Source: GYS-P2D sp964489125 (lineage in GTDB: Bacteria > Bacteroidota > Bacteroidia > Chitinophagales > Saprospiraceae). Taken from it: a stretch of 64,000 nucleotides of DNA. Position 1 is the stretch's first letter; each line of letters opens with the position of its first letter. The position numbers and the translations under genes are program-made. Shown piece by piece: positions 51,859 through 60,585 of the stretch. The stretch covers positions 1 through 64,000 of the forward strand of contig CAZAXY010000001.1 of the NCBI GenBank assembly GCA_964489125.1, written 5' to 3'. The notes beneath the pieces are model-generated. The model searched no databases, had not been told where the DNA came from, and saw only the letters and a program-made list of their open reading frames with translations.

Positions 51859-52621
51859 TGGTACTAATAAAATGAGCAATGTCTTCGGTGAGATTATCTG
51901 CTGTATCAAGAACTCTGATAAACGCCGAGCCAATAATAGCCCCATTGCTATTATCGCATGCCGTTAGGTATGTTTCCCTGTCATGGATGCCGAAACCAAT
52001 CAATCTTGGTGTTTTTAAGTTTAGGCCTTCGATACGTTTGAAATATTTCTTTTGTGCGTGATCGATCGCACCGGCAGAACCAGTGATACTTGATTTTGAG
52101 ACTACATAAATAAAAGCCGAACTTAGCTCATCTGCTAATAGAATTCGCTCATTGCTGGTTTCAGGAGTGATTAAAAAGGCGATTTTCAGGTCATACTGCT
52201 GAAAAAGCTCTTGATAATCTCTCTTGTAAATTGACATCGGCAGATCTGGAATAATTAATCCGTCGACACCTGAGTGTTGACACGACTGTAGAAATCGCTC
52301 TAATCCATATTGCATCATCTGATTGTAGTAACCCATCAAGATAATTGGGACATGTGATGTCTTACGAATCGCTGCAACTTGCTTAAAAAGTGTTTGGAGA
52401 GTCATGCCGTTCTTGAGTGCTATGCTACTGCTATTCTGAATAGTTTCACCATCCGCCATAGGATCAGAATAAGGCACTCCCAACTCTATGAGATCTACTC
52501 CTAAATCAGTAAGATTTTGGATCACTTCCACAGTACTATCCAACTTGGGATGTCCCGCAGTGAAGTATATATTAAGTATTTCTGATTGTTTCTCAGAAAA
52601 CAACTTGGTCAATCGATTCAT
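51851..52621 (-). CDS. trpA: Tryptophan synthase alpha subunit
   Basis: Cleaves indole-3-glycerol phosphate to indole. The TIM-barrel signatures are present: IYFTAGHPKLDSTVEV, the catalytic Glu in LIELGVPYSDPMADG, VDGLIIPDLP with the catalytic Asp, and IGFGIHD. The 256-residue length is normal. It is the last gene of the trp operon, with a one-base overlap with trpB (TAATG). Confidence 0.97.
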   Translation of the reverse strand: MNRLTKLFSEKQSEILNIYFTAGHPKLDSTVEVIQNLTDLGVDLIELGVPYSDPMADGETIQNSSSIALKNGMTLQTLFKQVAAIRKTSHVPIILMGYYNQMMQYGLERFLQSCQHSGVDGLIIPDLPMSIYKRDYQELFQQYDLKIAFLITPETSNERILLADELSSAFIYVVSKSSITGSAGAIDHAQKKYFKRIEGLNLKTPRLIGFGIHDRETYLTACDNSNGAIIGSAFIRVLDTADNLTEDIAHFISTIR

Positions 52622-53829
52622 TAGTGGTCACTTTTTTGTTCTCCAATCTGTCTGTTGAGATACTCAGTAAATGTGGCTAAATCTTTATCACCACGTCCTG
52701 AAAGATTGAGGACTACTATTTCATCTTCCTTAATACTCATCTTTCCAAGAATTGCGAGAGCATGAGCGGTCTCGAGTGCTGGTATGATACCTTCTATACG
52801 CGATAGTTCTAATGCTGCCGCCAGAGCCTCTTCATCGGTTGCGCTATACACTTGGGCACGACCACTCGATATAAGATGAGCATGCTGTGGCCCTATACCA
52901 GGATAATCTAATCCTGCGCTAATAGAGTATGGTTCGACGATCTGACCATCTTCGGTCTGCATTAAGAGCGTCTTGCTCCCATGTATGATGCCTATAGATC
53001 CTAATACACTTGTTGCCGCAGACTCGCCTGTATCAATTCCTTTTCCTGCAGCTTCGACAGCTACTATGTTAGTTTTTGGCTCATCGAGATAGTGGTAGTA
53101 TATCCCTGCTGCATTACTGCCACCTCCTACACAGGCGACTAAATAATCAGGTGTCTCTGTACCTTCTTTCTCTTTGAGTTGCCATCTGACCTCTTCACTG
53201 ATTATAGATTGAAAACGTGCTACCATATCAGGGTAAGGATGCGGGCCGACAACAGAACCAATGATATAATGAGTGCTAGAGGGATTGCCAATCCAATCTC
53301 TTATAGCCTCATTAGTAGCATCTTTTAGGGTTTGGCTGCCGCTAAGAGCTGGCCTGACTTCTGCGCCCAACATCTTCATTCTCGCAACATTGGGAGCTTG
53401 GCGGGCTATATCAACCTTGCCCATATATACGATGCACTCAAGCCCCATCAATGCACATACGGTAGCTGTAGCAACTCCATGCTGACCCGCGCCAGTCTCA
53501 GCGATAATACGCTGCTTGCCTAAACGCTTAGCCATCAATATCTGACCGATGGTATTATTAATCTTGTGAGCACCAGTATGATTAAGGTCTTCTCGCTTGA
53601 GATAGATTTTACCACCATACTTTTTTGATAATCGTCGTGCGAGGTACAATGGTGTAGGGCGCCCTACATAATCTCTCAACAATTGATGAAACTCCTTCTG
53701 AAAAGAGTCTTCGTACATGATCTCTTTGTATTGCTTCTTAAGGGTATCAATGTTACTATGGAGCATCTCTGGTATGTATGCACCACCAAAATCACCATAG
53801 AAGCCAGCATCATCTACTTGATAAGTCAT
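52621..53829 (-). CDS. trpB: Tryptophan synthase beta subunit
   Basis: Pyridoxal-phosphate enzyme that condenses indole with serine. The cofactor lysine lies in KREDLNHTGAHKINN, and GAGQHGVATATVCALMG, VGGGSNAAGIYY and the C-terminal NLSGRGDKD are all present. At 402 residues it is the TrpB1 type that works with TrpA, which is encoded next. The 4-bp gap to trpF places it in the operon. Confidence 0.98.
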   Translation of the reverse strand: MTYQVDDAGFYGDFGGAYIPEMLHSNIDTLKKQYKEIMYEDSFQKEFHQLLRDYVGRPTPLYLARRLSKKYGGKIYLKREDLNHTGAHKINNTIGQILMAKRLGKQRIIAETGAGQHGVATATVCALMGLECIVYMGKVDIARQAPNVARMKMLGAEVRPALSGSQTLKDATNEAIRDWIGNPSSTHYIIGSVVGPHPYPDMVARFQSIISEEVRWQLKEKEGTETPDYLVACVGGGSNAAGIYYHYLDEPKTNIVAVEAAGKGIDTGESAATSVLGSIGIIHGSKTLLMQTEDGQIVEPYSISAGLDYPGIGPQHAHLISSGRAQVYSATDEEALAAALELSRIEGIIPALETAHALAILGKMSIKEDEIVVLNLSGRGDKDLATFTEYLNRQIGEQKSDH

Positions 53830-53833
53830 CTCA

Positions 53834-54445
53834 TTAGTTTTTTAGTTCATTGACAAATTTTTCCACCCTTGGCACATGTTTAAGCCCAGGCTCAATTTCA
53901 AACTTGCTATTTATATCTACACCCATAAACATGGGATGTTTTATTTTTTTTATTTCTGAGGCATCGTCAGGGCCTATTCCGCCAGCTAGCAAGAATGGGG
54001 TGTCTCCATGATATTCATTGAGCTTGCTCCAATTAAACTTGATACCTGAACCACCATGATCTGGCACCTTCGTATCGAATAAAAAGTACTCTACCATGTC
54101 ATAATCATTCAGTAATTGAAAGTCAAAATGTTCATCCACCCCAAAGGCCTTTATGACTGGACAGATTTCTTTTGCTTCACGGCAAAATGATGGACTTTCA
54201 CTCCCATGCAATTGCAGGTAATCCAAGTGCGCTTCAGCGCTGTATTGTAATAGTTCAGTCATGGACGGATTTACGAAGACTCCAACCCGTTTCACTTTAT
54301 CCTTAATTGTAATTGATATGTTATTCAAAAATCGCTTTGACCCGAGGTAAAAGTTTAATCCGATCATATCGACATCAAGATTACTAACCCGTTTCAGGTT
54401 GTTTTCTCCGTTTATACCGCATACTTTCACTAATAAAGGCTTCAT
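53834..54445 (-). CDS. trpF: Phosphoribosylanthranilate isomerase
   Basis: Isomerises phosphoribosylanthranilate to CdRP. The catalytic Cys is in VKVCGINGENN near the N terminus, then DMIGLNFYLGSKR, the YLQLHGSES strand, and the phosphate-binding LLAGGIGPDDA; the general-acid Asp equivalent lies in FLFDTKVPDHGG. 203 residues. The 59-bp gap before it (54446-54504) is the largest inside the operon and holds nothing recognisable. Confidence 0.94.
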   Translation of the reverse strand: MKPLLVKVCGINGENNLKRVSNLDVDMIGLNFYLGSKRFLNNISITIKDKVKRVGVFVNPSMTELLQYSAEAHLDYLQLHGSESPSFCREAKEICPVIKAFGVDEHFDFQLLNDYDMVEYFLFDTKVPDHGGSGIKFNWSKLNEYHGDTPFLLAGGIGPDDASEIKKIKHPMFMGVDINSKFEIEPGLKHVPRVEKFVNELKN

Positions 54446-54504
54446 CTTCTTTACTTATGTATCGCTATAGATGTACGAATCATATTATGATTTTCATTTA
54501 TTGA

Positions 54505-55320
54505 TTATTTATCAATATGTTTTCTACCTACAAGGGTGTGCGCAGTTTCAATGAATCTGGCACATTCGGCTCCAGGATCATTATCACGCATGAAATGTTC
54601 TCCCATCAAAAAACCATTGAAGCCATATTCGTAGAGCATAGCGACAACCTGAGGGTCGCTGAGTCCACTTTCTGCAACCTTAGGTACTTTGGCAGGTAAC
54701 ATATCATAGAGTTTCTTGGAGCGCTCATAGTCAACAGAGAATGTCTTAAGATCGCGATTGTTAACACCTACATAACTTACACTCTCATGATATTTGTCGA
54801 TCTGTTCTGAAGAATGCAGTTCTAACAACACCTCTAATTCTAGACTGCGAGCTAACTGACTTAATGTAGCTACCTGTTCTTTAGTGAGTATTTCAGTGAT
54901 GAGCAGTATAATATCAGCACCGATTGCTTTTGCTTCATAGATCTGATACTCATCAATAATGAATTCTTTGCGAAGCAATGGCATAGTAGGAAGTTCCGAT
55001 CTGACTTGTGTCAAAAATGAATCTGACCCACCAAAAAAGTGTTCATCAGTTAAGATGCTTATAGCTGCAGCTCCCGCATCAGAGTATCCCTCTGTAACTC
55101 CAATCAGGTTTGCATCCAAGTTGATTGCTTGCTTAGAAGGAGACTTACGTTTGAATTCTGCTATGATAGCTGGAGCACGATTTTCTTGAAGGATAGATAA
55201 TAGCGAGTTAGTTGCTCTGCTGAAGTAGTCACTTTGCCTGAGTTGTGCAAGAGGGGTTCTATGTTTGCGCGTGTCTACCTCTTGTAATTTATGTTTGACG
55301 ATCTTTTCGAGTATGTGCAC
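54505..55320 (-). CDS. trpC: Indole-3-glycerol-phosphate synthase
   Basis: Ring-closing decarboxylase of the pathway. The 271-residue TIM barrel has AIIAEFKRKSPSKQAIN with catalytic Glu and Lys, AISILTDEHFFGGS, LLRKEFIIDEYQIYEAKAIGAD, VGVNNRDLKTF and VAESGLSDP. It is a separate enzyme, not fused to TrpF. It follows trpG after 11 bp, where trpD would be expected. Confidence 0.97.
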   Translation of the reverse strand: MHILEKIVKHKLQEVDTRKHRTPLAQLRQSDYFSRATNSLLSILQENRAPAIIAEFKRKSPSKQAINLDANLIGVTEGYSDAGAAAISILTDEHFFGGSDSFLTQVRSELPTMPLLRKEFIIDEYQIYEAKAIGADIILLITEILTKEQVATLSQLARSLELEVLLELHSSEQIDKYHESVSYVGVNNRDLKTFSVDYERSKKLYDMLPAKVPKVAESGLSDPQVVAMLYEYGFNGFLMGEHFMRDNDPGAECARFIETAHTLVGRKHIDK

Positions 55321-55331
55321 GATGTCTATCC

Positions 55332-55907
55332 TTAATTGGTGATACTTAAAAAATTGCTGAGCATCGTTTTACCCTCTGGTGTAAGTACTGACTCCGGATG
55401 AAACTGGACTCCATATACATCATACTCCACATGCTTAATTCCCATAACCTCATTGTGCTCGTCCGTACAGGTGATGATGAGATCATCAGGCATGGTCTCC
55501 TTATCAATAACCCATGAGTGATACCGCCCTCCAAGAAACTCAGGCTCGATATTTTGGAAGATTTGACAATTGTCTAATGATCGAAATGAGGTTTGGACCC
55601 CGTGATATACTTCATCTAAGTTCCTCAGTTTTGCACCGAATACTTCACCAATTGCTTGTTGTCCTAAGCATACGCCAAGCATTTTCTTGGTTGGAGCGTA
55701 CAACTCAATGATTTTCTTTAAATCACCAGCTTCGTCGGGAATCCCCGGCCCTGGAGATAATATGATATAATCAAATTGGTCGATATATTCCATTTCTACC
55801 TGATCATTGCGTTTTACTTCGATCTTGTGGTTCAACAGTTCTTCGAGAGCATGAACGAGATTATAGGTGAACGAATCGTAGTTATCTATGACGAGTACTT
55901 TGTGCAT
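55332..55907 (-). CDS. trpG: Anthranilate synthase component II (glutaminase)
   Basis: Provides ammonia to TrpE. It has IDNYDSFTYNLVHALEEL, ILSPGPGIPDEAG, nucleophile Cys80 in LGVCLGQQAIGE, and the catalytic His/Glu in VQFHPESVLTPEG. At 191 residues it is a stand-alone amidotransferase; no TrpD domain is fused to its C terminus. Three bp separate it from trpE. Confidence 0.96.
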   Translation of the reverse strand: MHKVLVIDNYDSFTYNLVHALEELLNHKIEVKRNDQVEMEYIDQFDYIILSPGPGIPDEAGDLKKIIELYAPTKKMLGVCLGQQAIGEVFGAKLRNLDEVYHGVQTSFRSLDNCQIFQNIEPEFLGGRYHSWVIDKETMPDDLIITCTDEHNEVMGIKHVEYDVYGVQFHPESVLTPEGKTMLSNFLSITN

Positions 55908-55910
55908 GTC

Positions 55911-57272
55911 CTATTTGATTTTTTCTGCTAATTGGATGGCTTTCTGGAGTGCTGCCAACTTATTATTCACTTCTTGTAATTCGCTCTGTACGTCAGACTT
56001 AATAACTATACCGGCTCCAGCTTGACGAGTCAACACACCATTTTGACTCAGAAAAGAGCGGATCACTATAGCATGATTGAGGTCACCATTGAAATGGATT
56101 AGACCTATACCTCCTCCATAAAAAGTTCTACCATTAGGCTCATATTGATCTATGAGCTGCATAGCCTTAATCTTGGGTGCTCCCGACAGCGTTCCTGCTG
56201 GGAAGGTGTCAGCATAGATCTGATAGTTTTTAGAGTCGGCCTGAAGCTCGCCAGTCACTTTTGAAACCAAGTGAATTACATGGCTGAAGTATTGCACCTC
56301 CTTATATTTATCAACTGTAACATTAGTTGTATTTCTACTGAGGTCATTACGTGCTAAGTCAACAAGCATTACATGCTCAGAGATTTCTTTTGGATCATTG
56401 GACAGTTTCTCGGCTAAGGCGGCATCTCCTATTTTGTTACCTGTTCTGCGAAAGGTGCCTGCTATAGGATGTATCTCAGCTCTACCTTCCTTGATTACCA
56501 GTTGAGCTTCGGGTGACGAGCCGAAAATTTTATATCCTCCATAGTCGAAGTAAAACAGATATGGGCTTGGATTGACACTTCGTAAGGCACGGTACAGATT
56601 GATTTCATCTCCAGTGAATTCTGTATGGAACTTCCGTGACAGGACAATCTGAAACACATCGCCACGCTGGCAGTGATACTTGCCGCGCTCCACCATATGT
56701 ATGTAGTCCCCATCTGTCATGTTAGAGTATTCTCGTCCGACCGTAAATGGCTCGGGACTGATACATCCATCTTGTATGACTGACTTAATTTCTTCTATGT
56801 TAACATCCTGGCTTTCTGGGGTATGATCTATAATTTTTATGCTATCATGAAAATGATCAAATACGATCATGTTGCGATAGAAGTCATATCTGAGATCTGG
56901 GATATCATCAGCTCGCTTAGATGGATCAAGCTTAACGTTCTCAAAATATGCAACACTATTATAGCATGAATAGCCCACGATCGCAGATTCTTCTACAGTG
57001 CCATCAAACTCTACCGAATGCATGAAGGACTGAATCTCAACCGAAATGTCAAAATCTTGTTTTTTAACACCTCCGATATCCAGTGTCCCATCAGTAATCT
57101 CAATGGTGGCCAGTGAATTAAAGCAGATGTACGACTTACTATCACGCTTGCTATTGTATGCAGAGCTCTCCAATAGTATTACTTGACCATATTTCTGGCG
57201 CAGTTTGAGCAGGAGACTCACAGGTGTGTTGAGGTCTTCTAACAGTTCTTCAGTTTCAACTTTTACTTTCAT
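55911..57272 (-). CDS. trpE: Anthranilate synthase component I
   Basis: Makes anthranilate from chorismate with TrpG. The N-terminal LLESS (about residue 34) is part of the tryptophan feedback site. The chorismate-binding half shows FQIVLSRKF, NPSPYLFYFDYGGYKIFGSSPEAQL, PIAGTFRRTG, LVDLARNDLSR and AGTLSGAPKIKAMQLI. About 453 residues, with all catalytic regions intact. I start at ATG 57272; a GTG two codons upstream is also in frame. Expression is governed by the attenuator just upstream. Confidence 0.97.
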   Translation of the reverse strand: MKVKVETEELLEDLNTPVSLLLKLRQKYGQVILLESSAYNSKRDSKSYICFNSLATIEITDGTLDIGGVKKQDFDISVEIQSFMHSVEFDGTVEESAIVGYSCYNSVAYFENVKLDPSKRADDIPDLRYDFYRNMIVFDHFHDSIKIIDHTPESQDVNIEEIKSVIQDGCISPEPFTVGREYSNMTDGDYIHMVERGKYHCQRGDVFQIVLSRKFHTEFTGDEINLYRALRSVNPSPYLFYFDYGGYKIFGSSPEAQLVIKEGRAEIHPIAGTFRRTGNKIGDAALAEKLSNDPKEISEHVMLVDLARNDLSRNTTNVTVDKYKEVQYFSHVIHLVSKVTGELQADSKNYQIYADTFPAGTLSGAPKIKAMQLIDQYEPNGRTFYGGGIGLIHFNGDLNHAIVIRSFLSQNGVLTRQAGAGIVIKSDVQSELQEVNNKLAALQKAIQLAEKIK

Positions 57273-57294
57273 TCGCACTTCATCTTAAACTAAG

Positions 57295-57326
57295 AACGGC
57301 CTGTCGGAATAATTCGACAAGCCGTT
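57295..57326 (-). terminator. Intrinsic terminator of the tryptophan attenuator
   Basis: On the minus strand, AACGGCTTGTCG (57326-57315) pairs with CGACAGGCCGTT (57306-57295) in a continuous 12-bp stem with a single G-U pair, closed by an 8-nt loop. The tail TCTTAGTTT is only moderately T-rich, so termination may be partial. It lies between the leader peptide and trpE, 22 nt before the trpE ATG. Confidence 0.82.
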
Positions 57327-57354
57327 AAATCTTATATCTATTGATGGCATTGTT

Positions 57355-57402
57355 TCATTCCTGTCTTCGAGAAATATCAATATGCCACCACCAAATTTTC
57401 AT
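57355..57402 (-). CDS. trpL: Tryptophan operon leader peptide
   Basis: A 15-codon ORF, MKIWWWHIDISRRQE then TGA, with three consecutive Trp codons (57393-57385). Tryptophan is the rarest amino acid, so three in a row directly upstream of trpE and before a strong hairpin is decisive for a leader peptide. It is the counterpart of enteric trpL. The ATG lies 18 nt after a TACTTTG promoter element. Confidence 0.88.
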   Translation of the reverse strand: MKIWWWHIDISRRQE

Positions 57403-57419
57403 GTTCAATAATTATAACT

Positions 57420-57450
57420 CAAAGTAAATGAGTAATTCAGGAATATGCAA
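57420..57450 (-). promoter_or_regulatory. Promoter of the tryptophan operon
   Basis: On the minus strand a TTG (57450-57448) is followed after 21 nt by TACTTTG (57426-57420), one base short of the TAnnTTTG consensus. The spacing fits Bacteroidota promoters. The -33 TTG directly adjoins the stop codon of the AsmA-like gene, so the promoter occupies the whole gap before the leader. Confidence 0.5.
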
Positions 57451-60400
57451 TTAATTCCCTTTCTTCTTTTTGAATACTGGAAATTTTATCTTGTCCTTAA
57501 TCTTCTCAATCTTACTTTCCTGACCTTTGAAGATGTCGTTTATTTTAGCAGTTAAAGAATCAACATTACCCGCTTTTAAGGAGTCTATGATAGTGATTAC
57601 TTGACCTTCGATTTCTTTTTTACTGCTGTCGATCTCATTGACTAAGATCTGCTGCACGGAGTCTTTCTTGGCGATGACGTCATCCTTAAATGTGTTCAAT
57701 GAGTCAACGACAGTGTTGCGAATATGATCGATAGTATCACGCACTGTTTGTTCTATTTCTTCCTTCTTCTCTTCCGCAGTGGCAGTGATCCGCTCCGTAA
57801 TGCTCTCCCTTATGCTTCCTTTAGCAATGGCAATGTCCATAAGTTGAACTTTAGGCTTTAAGAGACTGCCACTGACATATGCATCAACCTCGACTCTCAC
57901 ATCATCGGTAATGTCAGCAAGTTTATCAGTAAGTATACCCTTGTTAGATAATAATTGAACTGCTTTCTGCATGTTAAACTTAGAACTTGGTAAGCTCATG
58001 GTAACATGATAATCGATATCTTGATTGAATCCATGAGTTCCCTCATATGAGAGCTCTATATCGTCTCTTGTAAGCGTCATTTCCTTGACTACAACACGCC
58101 CATCTTCGACTAAAAAGTATCGACTCAGGTTCTTCATTTGCCACGTTTTATCTGAAGTCGATCTATCTAAGTAGCTTAGAAATGTGTCGATAGGGGCAAA
58201 TCCATTGATAGCACCATCCTTAGTTTTTAACTCACCAAATGCACTTATAGAATTTAGATCTGGAACATAATTTTGATCTATTTCTGTCTTTAACTCAAAC
58301 ACCATATCAAAATCCCCTTGGATGTACTTGCTCAACGGCAATATCATATTGATTAACTTGATTTTCTCGGCTGTCTGACTCAGAGAAACACCTTTGACGT
58401 CTACATCGATAACTACTCCACCAACTCCATCAATGAAATCATCAAATTGCCCAGTGAGTATGATGTCACCATCCAAAAACCTTGCTTTCTGTGACATAGT
58501 AACTTGCTTACCACTTACATCTAAATCGCCAAGAGCCTTAGTTAAGTCAATACCATATAGCGTAGCCTTACCGACATCGTAGGAGATATCGAGATCTATA
58601 TTGTTAGGTAAAAGATCCGTCACTCCAGTTCTCCCAGTGGTATCATCCGAAATAAAGTTATCAAGATTTAAGTCTGGACTGTAGAGCGTTAAGTTTCCAG
58701 AGAGGGTGTCGCCATTAAGTCCATACTGAAGCAGTCGGTCCAAATTCCCTCTACCCGTGATAATATTACCATTTATCCCATCAGCGGTGAATTCAAGTCT
58801 TGAGCTTGTATCACTGATCTTGCCAGTACCACTTAATCCGTGGATGCTAAAGCCTGAATAATTGATCTCCTCGATATCAAGTTCAGTGATCAAATTGACT
58901 TTAGGTATCAAGTAGGAATTGCCAGTGGACACGGGGTCTTGAGGACTATCATCTATATAATCTACCGTAGTTATTGTAACATTAAGCACACCTGCAGTTG
59001 ACTCCTCATCTGCAAGTAGTGAGAGTGGTTCTTCGACAGATCCTTCAACATTCAATCCACTAATAAAGGCAAGTCTTTCTGCTTGCAGTTTATACATAAG
59101 TTGTTCATCACTTCCAGAAAGGGTAATGTCTTCGATGAGATACGATTCATTGCTGTTGCTATATTTTATATCACGCCCTAGGATCTCTACATCAAATAGT
59201 TCTTCTCCGCTTGATATAAAGCCCAGGCTTCCATTAACTGCTGTATTGATTGTTATCTTACCATCCAGAATACCGATCAACTCAGTTCCTTCCTCGAGCG
59301 GAATACATTCTCTGAGATCATTAAGATTGAGCTCAAAGTCTGAATCGATATCTATATCATATGCTTCTGATTTATTCTTAATGTTGCCAAGAGCTTTGAT
59401 ATAGTTCCCAGCACTGGCTATGTCCAGGGTATTGATCATCACAGTTGTAAAAGCTCTTGATTGAGCGGTATTTTTAAAGGAGATATCTGCATTGAGTCTG
59501 TCTATGTTTTTGGGTAAGCTTGGATAACTCAGACTCCCATTATTCAGTTTTAACATCATGTCATATAAAGGGTAAGTACCCGAAGAATTACCAGATATAG
59601 TTCCTTTGAGGTCGTAAGTTCCAGACGATCTAAGAGAGCTGTATTCATGTTCATAAAATACGTTGAGCAAAGAAGCCAGTTTCTTAACTTCCGTTTCTGG
59701 CGAGGCTATCGCAATATCATATGCGCCGGAAGAACCTAAACTCATCGTACCACTACTGCTTATGGGTAGGTCATTAATGTAAGTCTCCAGATCATCAAAA
59801 CTCAATCGTGCCATATCATCTGTAAGGAGCAATGAGCCAGATCCATTGATATTGAGATGATCATTAATAAATCCACCGTCGACAATGGCATCATACTCAA
59901 GATCTACATCAACGTTTTGGTCAAGGTAGTCGATCGAACCATTAGCATTTATATCTTCCACATTTAGATTAACTTTAGTCTGAGTGTTGATGTATCTCAG
60001 ATTGATCTGATCCACTTCGAAGGATTCTAAACTAATATTGGTAGCATTAGATTCACCAGAAGATTCTTTTGATATATCATAGTTAGTCTTACCATTGAGA
60101 TCGGTGTAGGCCGTAATAGTTCCATCAGCCAGCTTAAGTTTCTTGATAGAATAGGACACCTTGTTTTGCAGGGCCTCAACGATATTCACATTTACTTGAA
60201 ATGTCCCAAGCTTCATTAATGAAGGAGTATCATCTTGCTCACTATCGATGGACACATCTCTTAGTTTTACACCAATAGATGGAAAAGTAGACAGGAAAGA
60301 AACTCCAGCAGATTGATAGCTTATCGGTGTTGTAAGCCCTTCGTTAACTGTATTTACTACTTTTTTGATGATAGTTTCTTTATTTAATTCAATAGCCAGA

Positions 60401-60459
60401 ACCCCTGCTACAACAAGCAAGATTAATGTTATTAATATGCGCTTTATCCATTTTATCAT
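57451..60459 (-). CDS. AsmA-family protein
   Basis: A 1002-residue protein with one N-terminal TM segment (about 7-25, ILITLILLVVAGVLAIEL) and a long periplasmic beta-rich region. The start (NEGLTTPISYQSAGVSFLSTFPSIGVKLRDVSI) is typical of AsmA-like proteins, which are related to bridge-type lipid-transport proteins and affect outer-membrane assembly. The last about 140 residues are charged and helical (EEKKEEIEQTVRDTIDHIRN), probably a coiled coil, with a basic tail. It lies upstream of the trp operon on the same strand but is functionally unrelated. Confidence 0.85.
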   Translation of the reverse strand: MIKWIKRILITLILLVVAGVLAIELNKETIIKKVVNTVNEGLTTPISYQSAGVSFLSTFPSIGVKLRDVSIDSEQDDTPSLMKLGTFQVNVNIVEALQNKVSYSIKKLKLADGTITAYTDLNGKTNYDISKESSGESNATNISLESFEVDQINLRYINTQTKVNLNVEDINANGSIDYLDQNVDVDLEYDAIVDGGFINDHLNINGSGSLLLTDDMARLSFDDLETYINDLPISSSGTMSLGSSGAYDIAIASPETEVKKLASLLNVFYEHEYSSLRSSGTYDLKGTISGNSSGTYPLYDMMLKLNNGSLSYPSLPKNIDRLNADISFKNTAQSRAFTTVMINTLDIASAGNYIKALGNIKNKSEAYDIDIDSDFELNLNDLRECIPLEEGTELIGILDGKITINTAVNGSLGFISSGEELFDVEILGRDIKYSNSNESYLIEDITLSGSDEQLMYKLQAERLAFISGLNVEGSVEEPLSLLADEESTAGVLNVTITTVDYIDDSPQDPVSTGNSYLIPKVNLITELDIEEINYSGFSIHGLSGTGKISDTSSRLEFTADGINGNIITGRGNLDRLLQYGLNGDTLSGNLTLYSPDLNLDNFISDDTTGRTGVTDLLPNNIDLDISYDVGKATLYGIDLTKALGDLDVSGKQVTMSQKARFLDGDIILTGQFDDFIDGVGGVVIDVDVKGVSLSQTAEKIKLINMILPLSKYIQGDFDMVFELKTEIDQNYVPDLNSISAFGELKTKDGAINGFAPIDTFLSYLDRSTSDKTWQMKNLSRYFLVEDGRVVVKEMTLTRDDIELSYEGTHGFNQDIDYHVTMSLPSSKFNMQKAVQLLSNKGILTDKLADITDDVRVEVDAYVSGSLLKPKVQLMDIAIAKGSIRESITERITATAEEKKEEIEQTVRDTIDHIRNTVVDSLNTFKDDVIAKKDSVQQILVNEIDSSKKEIEGQVITIIDSLKAGNVDSLTAKINDIFKGQESKIEKIKDKIKFPVFKKKKGN

Positions 60460-60585
60460 ACGATAGACTGCTTTAAGGAATACATCTTAGAGACGGTGAG
60501 CCAGGCTGCTTAATCGTTAATTTCGTGCTAATAACGATGCAATAAGCTTTATACTTGTGAAGCACCCTCAGGATCTTGAAGAAAA

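Larger units (their letters stand above)
57295..57402 (-). promoter_or_regulatory. Tryptophan attenuator region
   Basis: Besides the terminator, two alternative pairings are visible. Segment TGGTGGCAT (57390-57382), which includes Trp codons, pairs with ATGCCATCA (57350-57342) over 9 bp with one G-U. GACAGG (57365-57360, end of the leader ORF) can pair with CTTGTC (57321-57316) in the terminator's 5' arm. A ribosome stalled at the Trp codons leaves GACAGG free and favours the antiterminator; one that reaches the stop covers it and favours termination. The pairings are seen in the sequence; the mechanism is inferred. Confidence 0.72.
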
